Of a DNA stretch of 64,000 nucleotides, positions 29,201 to 44,573 are shown one piece after another (within the stretch, counting starts at the first letter, position 1; each line of letters begins with the position of its first letter). The translations under genes were made by a program, and so were the position numbers. The notes beneath the pieces were generated by a model. The model was not told where the DNA came from and did not search any database. It was given only the letters and a program-made list of their open reading frames with translations. Source of the stretch: Pterois miles (lineage: Eukaryota; Chordata; Actinopteri; Perciformes; Scorpaenidae); assembly GCA_947000775.1 (NCBI GenBank), contig CAMQGK010000115.1, positions 356,501 to 420,500 on the forward strand, written 5' to 3'.

Positions 29201-32200
29201 ACTTTTTTCAACATACTATACTATGACTTTTTTCGACATACTATACTATGACTTTTTTTCAAAATTTTTTTAACATGCTATACTATGACTTTTTTCGACA
29301 TAATACTATGATTTTTTTCCGCATGCTATACTATGACTTTTTTCTACATACTTTACTATGACTTTTCTTCAGAATATTTTTCGACATGCTATACTATGAT
29401 TTTTTTCGACATACTATACTATGACTTTTTTTCAGAAAATTTTTCGACATGATATACTATGACTTTCGTTGTTATACTATACTATGACTTTTTCAACATG
29501 CTATATTATGACTTTTTTCGACATGGTATACTATAACTTTTTTTCAGAATTTTTTTTGTCATGCTATACTATGACTTTTTTCGACATACTATACTATGAC
29601 TTTTTTTCATTTTTTTTTTTTTAACATGCTATACTATGACTTTTTTCGACATAATACTATGATTTTTTTCCGCATGCTATACTATGACTTTTTTCAACAT
29701 ATTATACTATGACTTTTTTCAACATGCTATACTATGACTTTTTTCGACATAATACTGACTTTTTTCAACATACTATACGATGACTTTTTTTCAGAAAATT
29801 TTTCGACATGCTATACTATGACTTTTATCGACATAGTATACTAGGAATTTTTTTCAGAAATTTATTTAACATGCTATACTATGACTTTTTTCTACATGCT
29901 ATACTATGACTTTTTTCAACATAGTATACTATGAATTTTTTACAGAAATTTTTTGAACGTGCTACACTATGACTTTTTTCAACATGTTATACTATGACTT
30001 TTTTTCAGAAAATTTTTCGACATGCTATATTATGACTTTTTTTGACATGCTATACTATGACTTTTTTCAACATAGTATACTATGAATTTTTTTCAGAAAT
30101 TTATTTAACATGCTATACTACGACTTTTTCCAACATACTTTACTATGACTTTTTTCGACATGCTATACTATGACTTTTTTCAGAACAATTTTGGACATGC
30201 TATACTATGATTTTTCTCGACATACTATACTATGACTTTTTTTCAGAAAATTTTTCGACATGATATACTATGATTTTCGTCGTTATACTATACTATGACT
30301 TTTTCAACATGCTATATTATGACTTTTTTCGACATGCTATACTATAACTTTTTTTCAGAATTTTTTTTGACATGCTATACTATGACTTTTTTCGACATAC
30401 TATACTATGACTTTTTTTCAAAGTTTTTTTTAACATGCTATACTATGACTTTTTTCGACATAATACTATGATTTTTTTCCGCATACTATACTATGACTTT
30501 TTTCAACATGCTATACTATGACTTTTTTCGACATAATACTGACTTTTTTCAACATACTATACTATGACTTTTTTTCAGAAAATTTTTCGACATGCTATAC
30601 TATGACTTTTATCAACATAGTATACTAGGAATTTTTTTCAGAAATTTATTTAACATGCTATACTATGACTTTTTTCTACATGCTATACTATGACTTTTTT
30701 CAACATAGTATACTATGAATTTTTTACAGGAATTTTTTTAACGTGCTACACTATGACTTTTTTCAACATGTTATACTATGACTTTTTTCAACTTGTTATA
30801 CTATGACTTTTTTCAACATGCTATACTATGACTTTTTTTCAGAAAATTTTTTAACATGCTATACTATGACTTTTTTCGACATGCTATACTATGACTTCAG
30901 AAAATTTTTCAACATGCTATACTATGAGTTTTTTTCGACATACTATACTATGACTTTTTTTCGACATGCTATACTATGACTTTTTACGACATGCTATACT
31001 ATGACTTTTTACGACATGCTATACTATGACTTTTTTCGACATGCTATACTATGACTTTTTTCAACATACTATACTATGACTTTTTTCAACATACTATACT
31101 ATGACTTTTTTTCAGAAAATTTTTCGACATGCTATACTATGACTTTTATCGACATGCTACACTATGACTTTTTTTCAGAATGTTTTTAACATGCTATATT
31201 GACTTTTATCGACATGCTACACTGACTTTTTTTCAGAAAATTTTTCGACATGCTATACTATGACTTTTTTCGACATGCTATACTATGACTTTTATCGACA
31301 TGCTATACTATGACTTTTTTTCAGAATATTTTTTAACATGCTATATTGACTTTTTTCAACATACTATACTATGACTTTTTTCAACATAGTATACTATGAA
31401 TTTTTTTCAGAAATTTATTTAACATGCTATACTATGACTTTTTTCTACATGCTATACTATGACTTTTTTCAACATAGTATATTATGAATTTTTTACAGAA
31501 ATTTTTTTAACGTGCTACACTGACATTTTTAAACATGTTATACTATGACTTTTTTTCAGAAAATTTTTTAACATGCTATACTATGACTTTTTTCGACATG
31601 CTATACTATGACTTTTCTTCAGAAAATTTTTCGACATGACATACTATGACTTTTTTCGACATGCTATACTATGACTTTTATCGACATAGTATACTATGAA
31701 TTTTTTTCAGAAATTTATTTAACATGCTATACTATGACTTTTTTCGACATGCTATACTATGACTTTTCTTCAGAAAATTTTTCGACATGATATACTATGA
31801 CTTTTTTCGACATGCTATACTATGACTTTTATCGACATAGTATACTATGAATTTTTTTCAAAAATTTATTTAACATGCTATACTATGACTTTTTTCTACA
31901 TGCTATACTATGACTTTTTTCAACATAGTATACTATGAATTTTTTACAGAAATTTTTTGAACGTGCTACACTATGACTTTTTTCAACATGTTATACTATG
32001 ACTTTTTTTCAGAAAATTTTTCGACATGCTATATTAAGACTTTTGTTGACATGCTATACTATGACTTTTATCGACATAGTATACTATGAATTTTTTTCAG
32101 AAATTTATTTAACATGCTATACTATGACTTTTTTCTACATGCTATACTATGACTTTTTTTCAACATAGTATACTATGAATTTTTCACAGAAATTTTTTGA
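26222..32200 (+). repeat. Dimeric HOR, copy 2
   Basis: This copy follows directly after the one starting at 20,134, with the same order of markers. TTAACATTCTATAC is at about 22,653 and 28,811 (6,158 bp apart). The right boundary is approximate: beyond about 31 kb the variants resemble the 17-kb region (for example a GCTACACTATGAC and GCTACACTGAC pair near 31,160 and 31,220), and the expected next half-unit at about 32,375 is not cleanly present. The copy therefore ends in a rearranged stretch. Confidence 0.75.
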
Positions 32201-35200
32201 ACTTGCTACACTGACTTTTTTCAACATGTTATACTATGACTTTTTTTCAGAAAATTTTTCGACATGCTATATTATGACTTTTTTTGACATGCTATACTAT
32301 GACTTTTTTCAACATAGTATATTATGAATTTTTTACAGAAATTTTTTTAACGTGCTACACTGACATTTTTAAACATGTTATACTATGACTTTTTTTCAGA
32401 AAATTTTTTAACATTCTATACTATGACTTTTTTCGACATGCTATACTATGACTTTTATCGACATAGTATACTATGAATTTTTTTCAGAAATTTATTTAAC
32501 ATGCTATACTATGACTTTTTTCTACATGCTATACTATGACTTTTTTCAACTATGAATTTTTTACAGAAATTTTTTTAACGTGCTACACTGACTTTTTTCA
32601 ACATGTTATACTATGACTTTTTTCAACATGTTATACTATGACTTTTTTCATAAAATTTTTTAACATGCTATACTATGACTTTTTTCGACATGCTATACTA
32701 TGACTTCAGAAAATTTTTCAACATGCTATACTATGAGTTTTTTCGACATACTATACTATGATTTTTTTTCGACATGCTATACTATGACTTTTATCGACAT
32801 GCTATACTATGACTTTTTTTCAGAATGTTTTTTAACATGCTATATTGACTTTTTTAAACATACTGTACTATGACTTTTTTCGACATAATACTGACTTTTT
32901 TCAACATACTATACTATGAATTTTTTTCAGAAAATTTTTCGACATGCTGTACTATGACTTTTTTCGACATGCTATACTATGACTTTTTTCAGAAAATTTT
33001 TCGACATGCTATACTATGACTTTTATCGACATGCTATACTATGACTTCTTTCAGAATTTTTTTTAACATGCTGTTTTGACTTTTTTCGACATACTATACT
33101 ATGACTTTTTTCAACATAGTATACTATGAATTTTTTTCAGAAATTTATTTAACATGCTATACTATGACTTTTTTCGACATGCTATAATATGACTTTTCTT
33201 CAGAAAATTTTTCGACATGCTATACTATGAGTTTTTTCGACATACTATACTATGACTTTTTTTCAGAATGTTTTTTAACATGCTATATTGACTTTTTTTC
33301 GACATACTATACTATGACTTTTTTCAACATAGTATACTATGAATTTTTTTCAGAAATTTATTTAACATGCTATACTACGACTTTTTCCAACATACTTTAC
33401 TATGACTTTTTTCGACATGCTATACTATGACTTTTTTCAGAACAATTTTGGACATGCTATACTATGATTTTTTTCGACATACTATACTATGACTTTTTTT
33501 CAGAAAATTTTTCGACATGATATACTATGACTTTCGTCGTTATACTATACTATGACTTTTTCAACATGCTATATTATGACTTTTTTCAACATGCTATACT
33601 ATAACTTTTTTTCAGAAAATTTTTCGACATGCTATATTATGACTTTTTTTGACATGCTATACTATGACTTTTTTCAACATAGTATACTATGAATTTTTTT
33701 CAGAAATTTATTTAACATGCTATACTACGACTTTTTCCAACATACTTTACTATGACTTTTTTCGACATGCTATACTATGACTTTTTTCAGAACAATTTTG
33801 GACATGCTATACTATGATTTTTTTCGACATACTATACTATGACTTTTTTTCAGAAAATTTTTCGACATGATATACTATACTTTCGTCGTTATACTATGAT
33901 TTTTTCTACATGCTATACTATGATTTTTTCAACATAGTATACTATGAATTTTTTACAGAAATTTTTTTAACGTGCTACACTATGACTTTTTTCAACATGT
34001 TATACTATGACTTTTTTCGACATGCTATACTATGACTTCAGAAAATTTTTCAACATGCTATACTATGAGTTTTTTCGACATAGTATACTATGACTTTTTT
34101 CGACATGCTATGCTATGACTTTTTACGACATGCTATACTATGACTTTTTTCGACATGCTATACTATGACTTTTTTCAACATACTATACTATGACTTTTTT
34201 CAACATGCTATACTATGACTTTTTTTCAGAAAATTTTTCGACATGCTATACTATGACTTTTATCGACATGCTATACTATGACTTTTTTTCAGAATGTTTT
34301 TTAACATGCTATATTGACTTTTTTTCGACATACTATACTATGACTTTTTTCGACATAATACTGACTTTTTTCGACATACTATACTATGACTTTTTTTCAG
34401 AAAATTTTTCGACATGCTATACTATCACTTTTTTCGACATGCTATACTATGACTTCAGAAAATTTTTCAACATGCTATACTATGAGTTTTTTTCGACATA
34501 CTATACTATGACTTTTTTTCGACATGCTATACTATGACTTTTTACGACATGCTATACTATGACTTTTTTCGACATGCTATACTATGACTTTTTTCAACAT
34601 ACTATACTATGACTTTTTTCAACATGTTATACTATGACTTTTTTTCAGAAAATTTTTTAACATGCTATACTATGACTTTTTTCGACATGCTATACTATGA
34701 CTTCAGAAAATTTTTCAACATGCTATACTATGAGTTTTTTTCGACATACTATACTATGACTTTTTTTCGACATGCTATACTATGACTTTTTTTCAGAAAA
34801 TTTTTCGACATGCTATACTATGACTTTTTTCGACATGCTATACTATGACTTTTATCGACATGCTATACTATGACTTTTTTTCAGAATGTTTTTTAACATG
34901 CTATATTGACTTTTTTCGACATACTATACTATGACTTTTTTCGACATAATACTGACTTTTTTCGACATACTATACTATGACTTTTTTTCAGAAAATTTTT
35001 CGACATGCTATACTATGACTTTTTTTCGACATGCTATACTATGACTTTTATCGACATGCTATACTATGACTTTTTTTCAGAATGTTTTTTAACATGCTAT
35101 ATTGACTTTTTTAAACATACTGTACTATGACTTTTTTCGACATAATACTGACTTTTTTCAACATACTATACTATGAATTTTTTTCAGAAAATTTTTCGAC

Positions 35201-38015
35201 AAGCTGTACTATGACTTTTTTCGACATGCTATACTATGACTTTTTTCAGAAAATTTTTCGACATGCTATACTATGACTTTTATCGACATGCTATACTATG
35301 ACTTCTTTCAGAATTTTTTTTAACATGCTATATTGACTTTTTTCGACATACTATACTATGACTTTTTTCAACATAGTATACTATGAATTTTTTTCAGAAA
35401 TTTATTTAACATGCTATACTATGACTTTTTTCGACATGCTATACTATGACTTTTCTTCAGAAAATTTTTCGACATGCTATACTATGATTTTTTTCGACAT
35501 ACTATACTATGACTTTTTTTCAGAATGTTTTTTAACATGCTATATTGACTTTTTTCGACATACTATACTATGACTTTTTTCAACATAGTATACTATGAAT
35601 TTTTTTCAGAAATTTATTGAACATGCTATACTATGACTTTTTTCTACATGCTATACTATAACTTTTTTTCAGAAAATTTTTCGACATGCTATATTATGAC
35701 TTTTTTTGACATGCTATACTATGACTTTTTTCAACATAGTATACTATGAATTTTTTTCAGAAATTTATTTAACATGCTATACTACGACTTTTTCCAACAT
35801 ACTTTACTATGACTTTTTTCGACATGCTATACTATGACTTTTTTCAGAACAATTTTGGACATGCTATACTATGATTTTTTTCGACATACTATACTATGAC
35901 TTTTTTTCAGAAAATTTTTCGACATGATATACTATGACTTTCGTCGTTATACTATGACTTTTTTCTACATGCTATACTATGACTTTTTTCAACATAGTAT
36001 ACTATGAATTTTTTACAGAAATTTTTTTAACGTGCTACACTATGACTTTTTTCAACATGTTATACTATGACTTTTTTCGACATGCTATACTATGACTTCA
36101 GAAAATTTTTCAACATGCTATACTATGAGTTTTTTCGACATACTATACTATGACTTTTTTTCGACATGCTATACTATGACTTTTTACGACATGCTATACT
36201 ATGACTTTTTTCGACATGCTATACTATGACTTTTTTCAACATACTATACTATGACTTTTTTCAACATGCTATACTATGACTTTTTTTCAGAAAATTTTTC
36301 GACATGCTATACTATGACATTTTTCGACATGCTATACTATGACTTTTATCGACATGCTATACTATGACTTTTTTTCAGAATGTTTTTTAACATGCTATAT
36401 TGACTTTTTTCGACATACTATACTATGACTTTTTTCGACATAATACTGACTTTTTTCGACATACTATACTATGACTTTTTTTCAGAAAATTTTTCGACAT
36501 GCTATACTATGACTTTTTTCGACATGCTATACTATGACTTTTATCGACATGCTATACTATGACTTTTTTTCAGAATGTTTTTTAACATGCTATATTGACT
36601 TTTTTCGACATACTATACTATGACTTTTGTCAACATAGTATACTATGAATTTTTTTCAGAAATTTATTTAACATGCTATACTATGACTTTTTTCTACATG
36701 CTATACTATGACTTTTTTCAACATAGTATATTATGAATTTTTTACAGAAATTTTTTTAACGTGCTACACTATGACTTTTTTAAACATGTTATACTATGAC
36801 TTTTTTTCAGAAAATTTTTCAACATGCTATACTATGACTTTTTTCGACATGCTATACTATGACTTTTCTTCAGAAAATTTTTCGACATGCTATACTATGA
36901 GTTTTTTCGACATACTATACTATGACTTTTTTTCAGAATGTTTTTTAACATGCTATATTGACTTTTTTCGACATACTATACTATGACTTTTTTCAACATA
37001 GTATACTATGAATTTTTTTCAGAAATTTATTTAACATGCTATACTATGACTTTTTTTTACATGCTATACTATGACTTTTTTCAACATAGTATACTATGAA
37101 TTTTTTATAGAAATTTTTTTAACGTGCTACACTGACTTTTTTCAACATGTTATACTATGACTTTTTTTCAGAAAATTTTTTAACATGCTATACTATGACT
37201 TTTTTCGACATGCTATGCTATGACTTTTCTTCAGAAAATTTTTTAACATGCTATACTATGACTTTTTTCAACATAGTATACTATGAATTTTTTACAGAAA
37301 TTTTTTTAACGTGCTACACTATGACTTTTTTCAACATGTTATACTATGACTTTTTTCAACATGTTATACTATGACTTTTTTTCAGAAAATTTTTTAACAT
37401 GCTATACTATGACTTTTTTCGACATGCTATACTATGACTTCAGAAAATTTTTCAACATGCTATACTATGAGTTTTTTCGACATACTATACTATGACTTTT
37501 TTTTTTTCGACATGCTATGCTATGACTTTTTACGACATGCTATACTATGACTTTTTTCGACATGCTATACTATGACTTTTTTCAACATACTATACTATGA
37601 CTTTTTTCAACATGCTATACTATGACTTTTTTTCAGAAAATTTTTCGACATGCTATACTATGACTTTTATCGACATGCTATACTATGACTTTTTTTCAGA
37701 ATGTTTTTTAACATGCTATATTGACTTTTTTTCGACATACTATACTATGACTTTTTTCGACATAATACTGACTTTTTTCGACATACTATACTATGACTTT
37801 TTTTCAGAAAATTTTTCGACATGCTATACTATCACTTTTTTCGACATGCTATACTATGACTTCAGAAAATTTTTCAACATGCTATACTATGAGTTTTTTT
37901 CGACATACTATACTATGACTTTTTTTCGACATGCTATACTATGACTTTTTACGACATGCTATACTATGACTTTTTTCGACATGCTATACTATGACTTTTT
38001 TCAACATACTATACT
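32201..38015 (+). repeat. Transitional type-1 array
   Basis: Monomers are clean but the HOR register changes. A stretch of about 350 bp beginning at 34,190 recurs at 37,597 (3,407 bp apart) with the same order of variants, including the unusual TATACTATCACTTTT. A second marker, TGACTTTTGTCAACATAG, at 36,621 has its only other occurrence that I noticed at 54,999, on the far side of the 5-kb HOR block. The interval therefore looks like the parental neighbourhood into which, or from which, the 5-kb units were amplified. No gene or mobile element is visible. Confidence 0.75.
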
Positions 38016-38460
38016 ATGACTTTTTTCAACATGCTATACTATGACTTTTTTTCAGAAAATTTTTCGACATGCTATACTATGACTTTTTTCAACATGTTAT
38101 ACTATGACTTTTTTTCAGAAAATTTTTTAACATGCTATACTATGACTTTTTTCGACATGCTATACTATGACTTCAGAAAATTTTTCAACATGCTATACTA
38201 TGAGTTTTTTCGACATACTATACTATGACTTTTTTCGACATGCTATACTATGACTTTTTTTCAGAAAATTTTTCGACATGCTATACTATGACTTTTTTTC
38301 GACATGCTATACTATGACTTTTATCGACATGCTATACTATGACTTTTTTTCAGAATGTTTTTTAACATGCTATATTGACTTTTTTCGACATACTATACTA
38401 TGACTTTTTTCGACATAATACTGAATTTTTTCGACATACTATACTATGACTTTTTTTTCA

Positions 38461-39500
38461 GAAAATTTTTCGACATGCTATACTATGACTTTTATCGACA
38501 TGCTATACTATGACTTTTTTTCAGAATGTTTTTTAACATGCTATATTGACTTTTTTAAACATACTATACTATGACTTTTTTCGACATAATACTGACTTTT
38601 TTCAACATACTATACTATGAATTTTTTTCAGAAAATTTTTCGACATGCTGTACTATGACTTTTTTCGACATACTATACTATGACTTTTTTTCAGAAAATT
38701 TTTAAACATGATATACTATGACTTTTTTCGACATACTATACTATGACTTTTTTCAACATAGTATACTATCAATTTTTTTCAGAAATTTATTTAACATGCT
38801 ATACTATGACTTTTTTCTACATGCTATACTATGACTTTTTTCAACATAGTATACTATGAATTTTTTACAGAAATTTTTTTAACGTGCTACACTGACTTTT
38901 TTCAACATGTTATACTATGACTTTTTTCAACATGTTATACGATGACTTTTTTCAACATGTTATACTATGACTTTTTTTCAGAAAATTTTTCGACATGCTA
39001 TACTATGACTTTTATCGACATGCTATACTATGACTTTTTTTCAGAATGTTTTTTAACATGCTATATTGACTTTTTTAAACATACTATACTATGACTTTTT
39101 TCGACATAATACTGACTTTTTTCAACATACTATACTATGAATTTTTTTCAGAAAATTTTTCGACATGCTGTACTATGACTTTTTTCGACATACTATACTA
39201 TGACTTTTTTTCAGAAAATTTTTCGACATGATATACTATGACTTTTTTCGACATACTATACTATGACTTTTTTCAACATAGTATACTATCAATTTTTTTC
39301 AGAAATTTATTTAACATGCTATACTATGACTTTTTTCTACATGCTATACTATGACTTTTTTCAACATAGTATACTATGAATTTTTTACAGAAATTTTTTT
39401 AACGTGCTACACTGACTTTTTTCAACATGTTATACTATGACTTTTTTCAACATGTTATACGATGACTTTTTTCAACATGTTATACTATGACTTTTTTTCA
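38461..39500 (+). repeat. Nested 520-bp tandem duplication (HOR copy 1)
   Basis: GAAAATTTTTCGACATGC begins at 38,461 and at 38,981, with the same variant order after each start, including CTGTACTATG and CTATCAATTTTTTTC (38,770 and 39,290). The two members differ by a few bases, for example TTTTTAAACATG against TTTTTCGACATG near 38,700 and 39,220. The same pair is found in the next two HOR copies. Confidence 0.88.
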
Positions 39501-40546
39501 TAAAATTTTTTAACATGCTATACTATGACTTTTTTCGACATGCTATACTATGACTTCAGAAAATTTTTCAACATGCTATACTATGAGTTTTTTCGACATA
39601 CTATACTATGACTTTTTTTCGACATGCTATACTATGACTTTTTTTCAGAAAATTTTTCGACATGCTATACTATGACTTTTTTTCGACATGCTATACTATG
39701 ACTTTTATCGACATGCTATACTATGACTTTTTTTCAGAATGTTTTTTAACATGCTATATTGACTTTTTTCGACATACTATACTATGACTTTTTTCGACAT
39801 AATACTGACTTTTTTCGACATACTATACTATGACTTTTTTTCAGAAAATTTTTCGACATGCTATACTATGACTTTTTTCGACATGCTATACTATGACTTT
39901 TATCGACATGCTATACTATGACTTTTTTTCAGAATGTTTTTTAACATGCTATATTGACTTTTTTAAACATACTGTACTATGACTTTTTTCGACATAATAC
40001 TGACTTTTTTCAACATACTATACTATGAATTTTTTTCAGAAAATTTTTCGACATGCTGTACTATGACTTTTTTCGACATGCTATACTATGACTTTTTTCA
40101 GAAAATTTTTCGACATGCTATACTATGACTTTTATCGACATGCTATACTATGACTTCTTTCAGAATTTTTTTTTAACATGCTGTTTTGACTTTTTTCGAC
40201 ATACTATACTATGACTTTTTTCAACATAGTATACTATGAATTTTTTTCAGAAATTTATTTAACATGCTATACTATGACTTTTTTCGACATGCTATACTAT
40301 GACTTTTCTTCAGAAAATTTTTCGACATGCTATACTATGAGTTTTTTCGACATACTATACTATGACTTTTTTTCAGAATGTTTTTTAACATGCTATATTG
40401 ACTTTTTTCGACATACTATACTATGACTTTTTTCAACATAGTATACTATGAATTTTTTTCAGAAATTTATTTAACATGCTATACTACGACTTTTTCCAAC
40501 ATACTTTACTATGACTTTTTTCGACATGCTATACTATGACTTTTTT

Positions 40547-41187
40547 CAGAACAATTTTGGACATGCTATACTATGATTTTTTTCGACATACTATACTATG
40601 ACTTTTTTTCAGAAAATTTTTCGACATGATATACTATGACTTTCGTCGTTATACTATACTATGACTTTTTCAACATGCTATATTATGACTTTTTTCAACA
40701 TGCTATACTATAACTTTTTTTCAGAAAATTTTTCGACATGCTATATTATGACTTTTTTTGACATGCTATACTATGACTTTTTTCAACATAGTATACTATG
40801 AATTTTTTTCAGAAATTTATTTAACATGCTATACTACGACTTTTTCCAACATACTTTACTATGACTTTTTTCGACATGCTATACTATGACTTTTTTCAGA
40901 ACAATTTTGGACATGCTATACTATGATTTTTTTCGACATACTATACTATGACTTTTTTTCAGAAAATTTTTCGACATGATATACTATGACTTTCGTCGTT
41001 ATACTATGACTTTTTTCTACATGCTATACTATGACTTTTTTCAGAACAATTTTGGACATGCTATACTATGATTTTTTTTGACATACTATACTATGACTTT
41101 TTTTCAGAAAATTTTTCGACATGATATACTATGACTTTCGTCGTTATACTATGACTTTTTTCTACATGCTATACTATGACTTTTTTC
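40547..41187 (+). repeat. AGAACAATTTTGG marker cluster, 350 + 145 bp (HOR copy 1)
   Basis: CAGAACAATTTTGGACATG starts at 40,547, 40,897 and 41,042, giving spacings of 350 and 145 bp. Each is followed by CTATGATTTTTTTCGACATAC (the third has TTTTTTGACATAC) and then by a CTTTCGTCGTTATAC monomer. It is a nested duplication within the HOR. Confidence 0.88.
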
Positions 41188-43533
41188 AACATAGTATACT
41201 ATGAATTTTTTACAGAAATTTTTTTAACGTGCTACACTATGACTTTTTTCAACATGTTATACTATGACTTTTTTCAACATGTTATACTATGACTTTTTTT
41301 CAGAAAATTTTTTAACATGCTATACTATGACTTTTTTCGACATGCTATACTATGACTTCAGAAAATTTTTCAACATGCTATACTATGAGTTTTTTCGACA
41401 TACTATACTATGACTTTTTTTCGACATGCTATACTATGACTTTTTTTCAGAAAATTTTTCGACATGCTATACTATGACTTTTTTCGACATGCTATACTAT
41501 GACTTTTATCGACATGCTATACTATGACTTTTTTTCAGAATGTTTTTTAACATGCTATATTGACTTTTTTCGACATACTATACTATGACTTTTTTCGACA
41601 TAATACTGACTTTTTTCGACATACTATACTATGACTTTTTTTCAGAAAATTTTTCGACATGCTATACTATGACTTTTTTCGACATGCTATACTATGACTT
41701 TTATCGACATGCTATACTATGACTTTTTTTCAGAATGTTTTTTAACATGCTATATTGACTTTTTTAAACATACTGTACTATGACTTTTTTCGACATAATA
41801 CTGACTTTTTTCAACATACTATACTATGAATTTTTTTCAGAAAATTTTTCGACATGCTGTACTATGACTTTTTTCGACATGCTATACTATGACTTTTTTC
41901 AGAAAATTTTTCGACATGCTATACTATGACTTTTATCGACATGCTATACTATGACTTCTTTCAGAATTTTTTTTAACATGCTATATTGACTTTTTTCGAC
42001 ATACTATACTATGACTTTTTTCAACATAGTATACTATGAATTTTTTTCAGAAATTTATTTAACATGCTATACTATGACTTTTTTCGACATGCTATACTAT
42101 GACTTTTCTTCAGAAAATTTTTCGACATGCTATACTATGAGTTTTTTCGACATACTATACTATGACTTTTTTTCAGAATGTTTTTTAACATGCTATATTG
42201 ACTTTTTTCGACATACTATACTATGACTTTTTTCAACATAGTATACTATGACTTTTTTTCAGAAAATTTTTCGACATGATATACTATGACTTTCGTCGTT
42301 ATACTATACTATGACTTTTTCAACATGCTATATTATGACTTTTTTCAACATGCTATACTATAACTTTTTTTCAGAAATTTTTTTTAACGTGCTACACTAT
42401 GACTTTTTTCAACATGTTATACTATGACTTTTTTCAACATGTTATACTATGACTTTTTTTCAGAAAATTTTTTAACATGCTATACTATGACTTTTTTCGA
42501 CATGCTATACTATGACTTCAGAAAATTTTTCAACATGCTATACTATGAGTTTTTTCGACATACTATACTATGACTTTTTTTTCGACATGCTATGCTATGA
42601 CTTTTTACGACATGCTATACTATGACTTTTTTCGACATGCTATACTATGACTTTTTTCAACATACTATACTATGACTTTTTTCAACATGCTATACTATGA
42701 CTTTTTTTCAGAAAATTTTTCGACATGCTATACTATGACTTTTATCGACATGCTATAGTATGACTTTTTTTCAGAATGTTTTTTAACATGCTATATTGAC
42801 TTTTTTCGACATACTATACTATGACTTTTTTCGACATAATACTGACTTTTTTCGACATACTATACTATGACTTTTTTTCAGAAAATTTTTCGACATGCTA
42901 TACTATCACTTTTTTCGACATGCTATACTATGACTTCAGAAAATTTTTCAACATGCTATACTATGAGTTTTTTCGACATACTATACTATGACTTTTTTTC
43001 GACATGCTATACTATGACTTTTTACGACATGCTATACTATGACTTTTTTCGACATGCTATACTATGACTTTTTTCAACATACTATACTATGACTTTTTTC
43101 AACATGCTATACTATGACTTTTTTTCAGAAAATTTTTCGACATGCTATACTATGACTTTTTTCAACATGTTATACTATGACTTTTTTTCAGAAAATTTTT
43201 TAACATGCTATACTATGACTTTTTTCGACATGCTATACTATGACTTCAGAAAATTTTTCAACATGCTATACTATGAGTTTTTTTCGACATACTATACTAT
43301 GACTTTTTTCGACATGCTATACTATGACTTTTTTTCAGAAAATTTTTCGACATGCTATACTATGACTTTTTTCGACATGCTATACTATGACTTTTATCGA
43401 CATGCTATACTATGACTTTTTTTTCAGAATGTTTTTTAACATGCTATATTGACTTTTTTCGACATACTATACTATGACTTTTTTCGACATAATACTGAAT
43501 TTTTTCGACATACTATACTATGACTTTTTTTCA

Positions 43534-44573
43534 GAAAATTTTTCGACATGCTATACTATGACTTTTATCGACATGCTATACTATGACTTTTTTTCAGAAT
43601 GTTTTTTAACATGCTATATTGACTTTTTTAAACATACTATACTATGACTTTTTTCGACATAATACTGACTTTTTTCAACATACTATACTATGAATTTTTT
43701 TCAGAAAATTTTTCGACATGCTGTACTATGACTTTTTTCGACATACTATACTATGACTTTTTTTCAGAAAATTTTTAAACATGATATACTATGACTTTTT
43801 TCGACATACTATACTATGACTTTTTTCAACATAGTATACTATCAATTTTTTTCAGAAATTTATTTAACATGCTATACTATGACTTTTTTCTACATGCTAT
43901 ACTATGACTTTTTTCAACATAGTATACTATGAATTTTTTACAGAAATTTTTTTAACGTGCTACACTGACTTTTTTCAACATGTTATACTATGACTTTTTT
44001 CAACATGTTATACGATGACTTTTTTCAACATGTTATACTATGACTTTTTTTCAGAAAATTTTTCGACATGCTATACTATGACTTTTATCGACATGCTATA
44101 CTATGACTTTTTTTCAGAATGTTTTTTAACATGCTATATTGACTTTTTTAAACATACTATACTATGACTTTTTTCGACATAATACTGACTTTTTTCAACA
44201 TACTATACTATGAATTTTTTTCAGAAAATTTTTCGACATGCTGTACTATGACTTTTTTCGACATACTATACTATGACTTTTTTTCAGAAAATTTTTCGAC
44301 ATGATATACTATGACTTTTTTCGACATACTATACTATGACTTTTTTCAACATAGTATACTATCAATTTTTTTCAGAAATTTATTTAACATGCTATACTAT
44401 GACTTTTTTCTACATGCTATACTATGACTTTTTTCAACATAGTATACTATGAATTTTTTACAGAAATTTTTTTAACGTGCTACACTGACTTTTTTCAACA
44501 TGTTATACTATGACTTTTTTCAACATGTTATACGATGACTTTTTTCAACATGTTATACTATGACTTTTTTTCA
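43534..44573 (+). repeat. Nested 520-bp tandem duplication (HOR copy 2)
   Basis: This is equivalent to the pair at 38,461, shifted by 5,073 bp. The CTATCAATTTTTTTC markers sit at 43,843 and 44,363, again 520 bp apart. The same AAAC against CGAC difference between first and second member is kept, so the duplication came before amplification of the HOR. Confidence 0.88.

Larger units (their letters stand above)
38016..43088 (+). repeat. 5-kb HOR, copy 1 (5,073 bp)
   Basis: The same succession of variant monomers begins at 38,016, 43,089 and 48,114. Independent markers agree on the spacing. CTATCAATTTTTTTC lies at 38,770 and 43,843 (5,073 bp apart), with its second member at 39,290 and 44,363. 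Each copy contains a 520-bp tandem duplication, two related ~1.8-kb subunits (starts at 40,211 and 42,011 here) and a cluster of AGAACAATTTTGG markers. The near identity of copies over several kilobases indicates recent amplification or active homogenisation. Confidence 0.9.
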
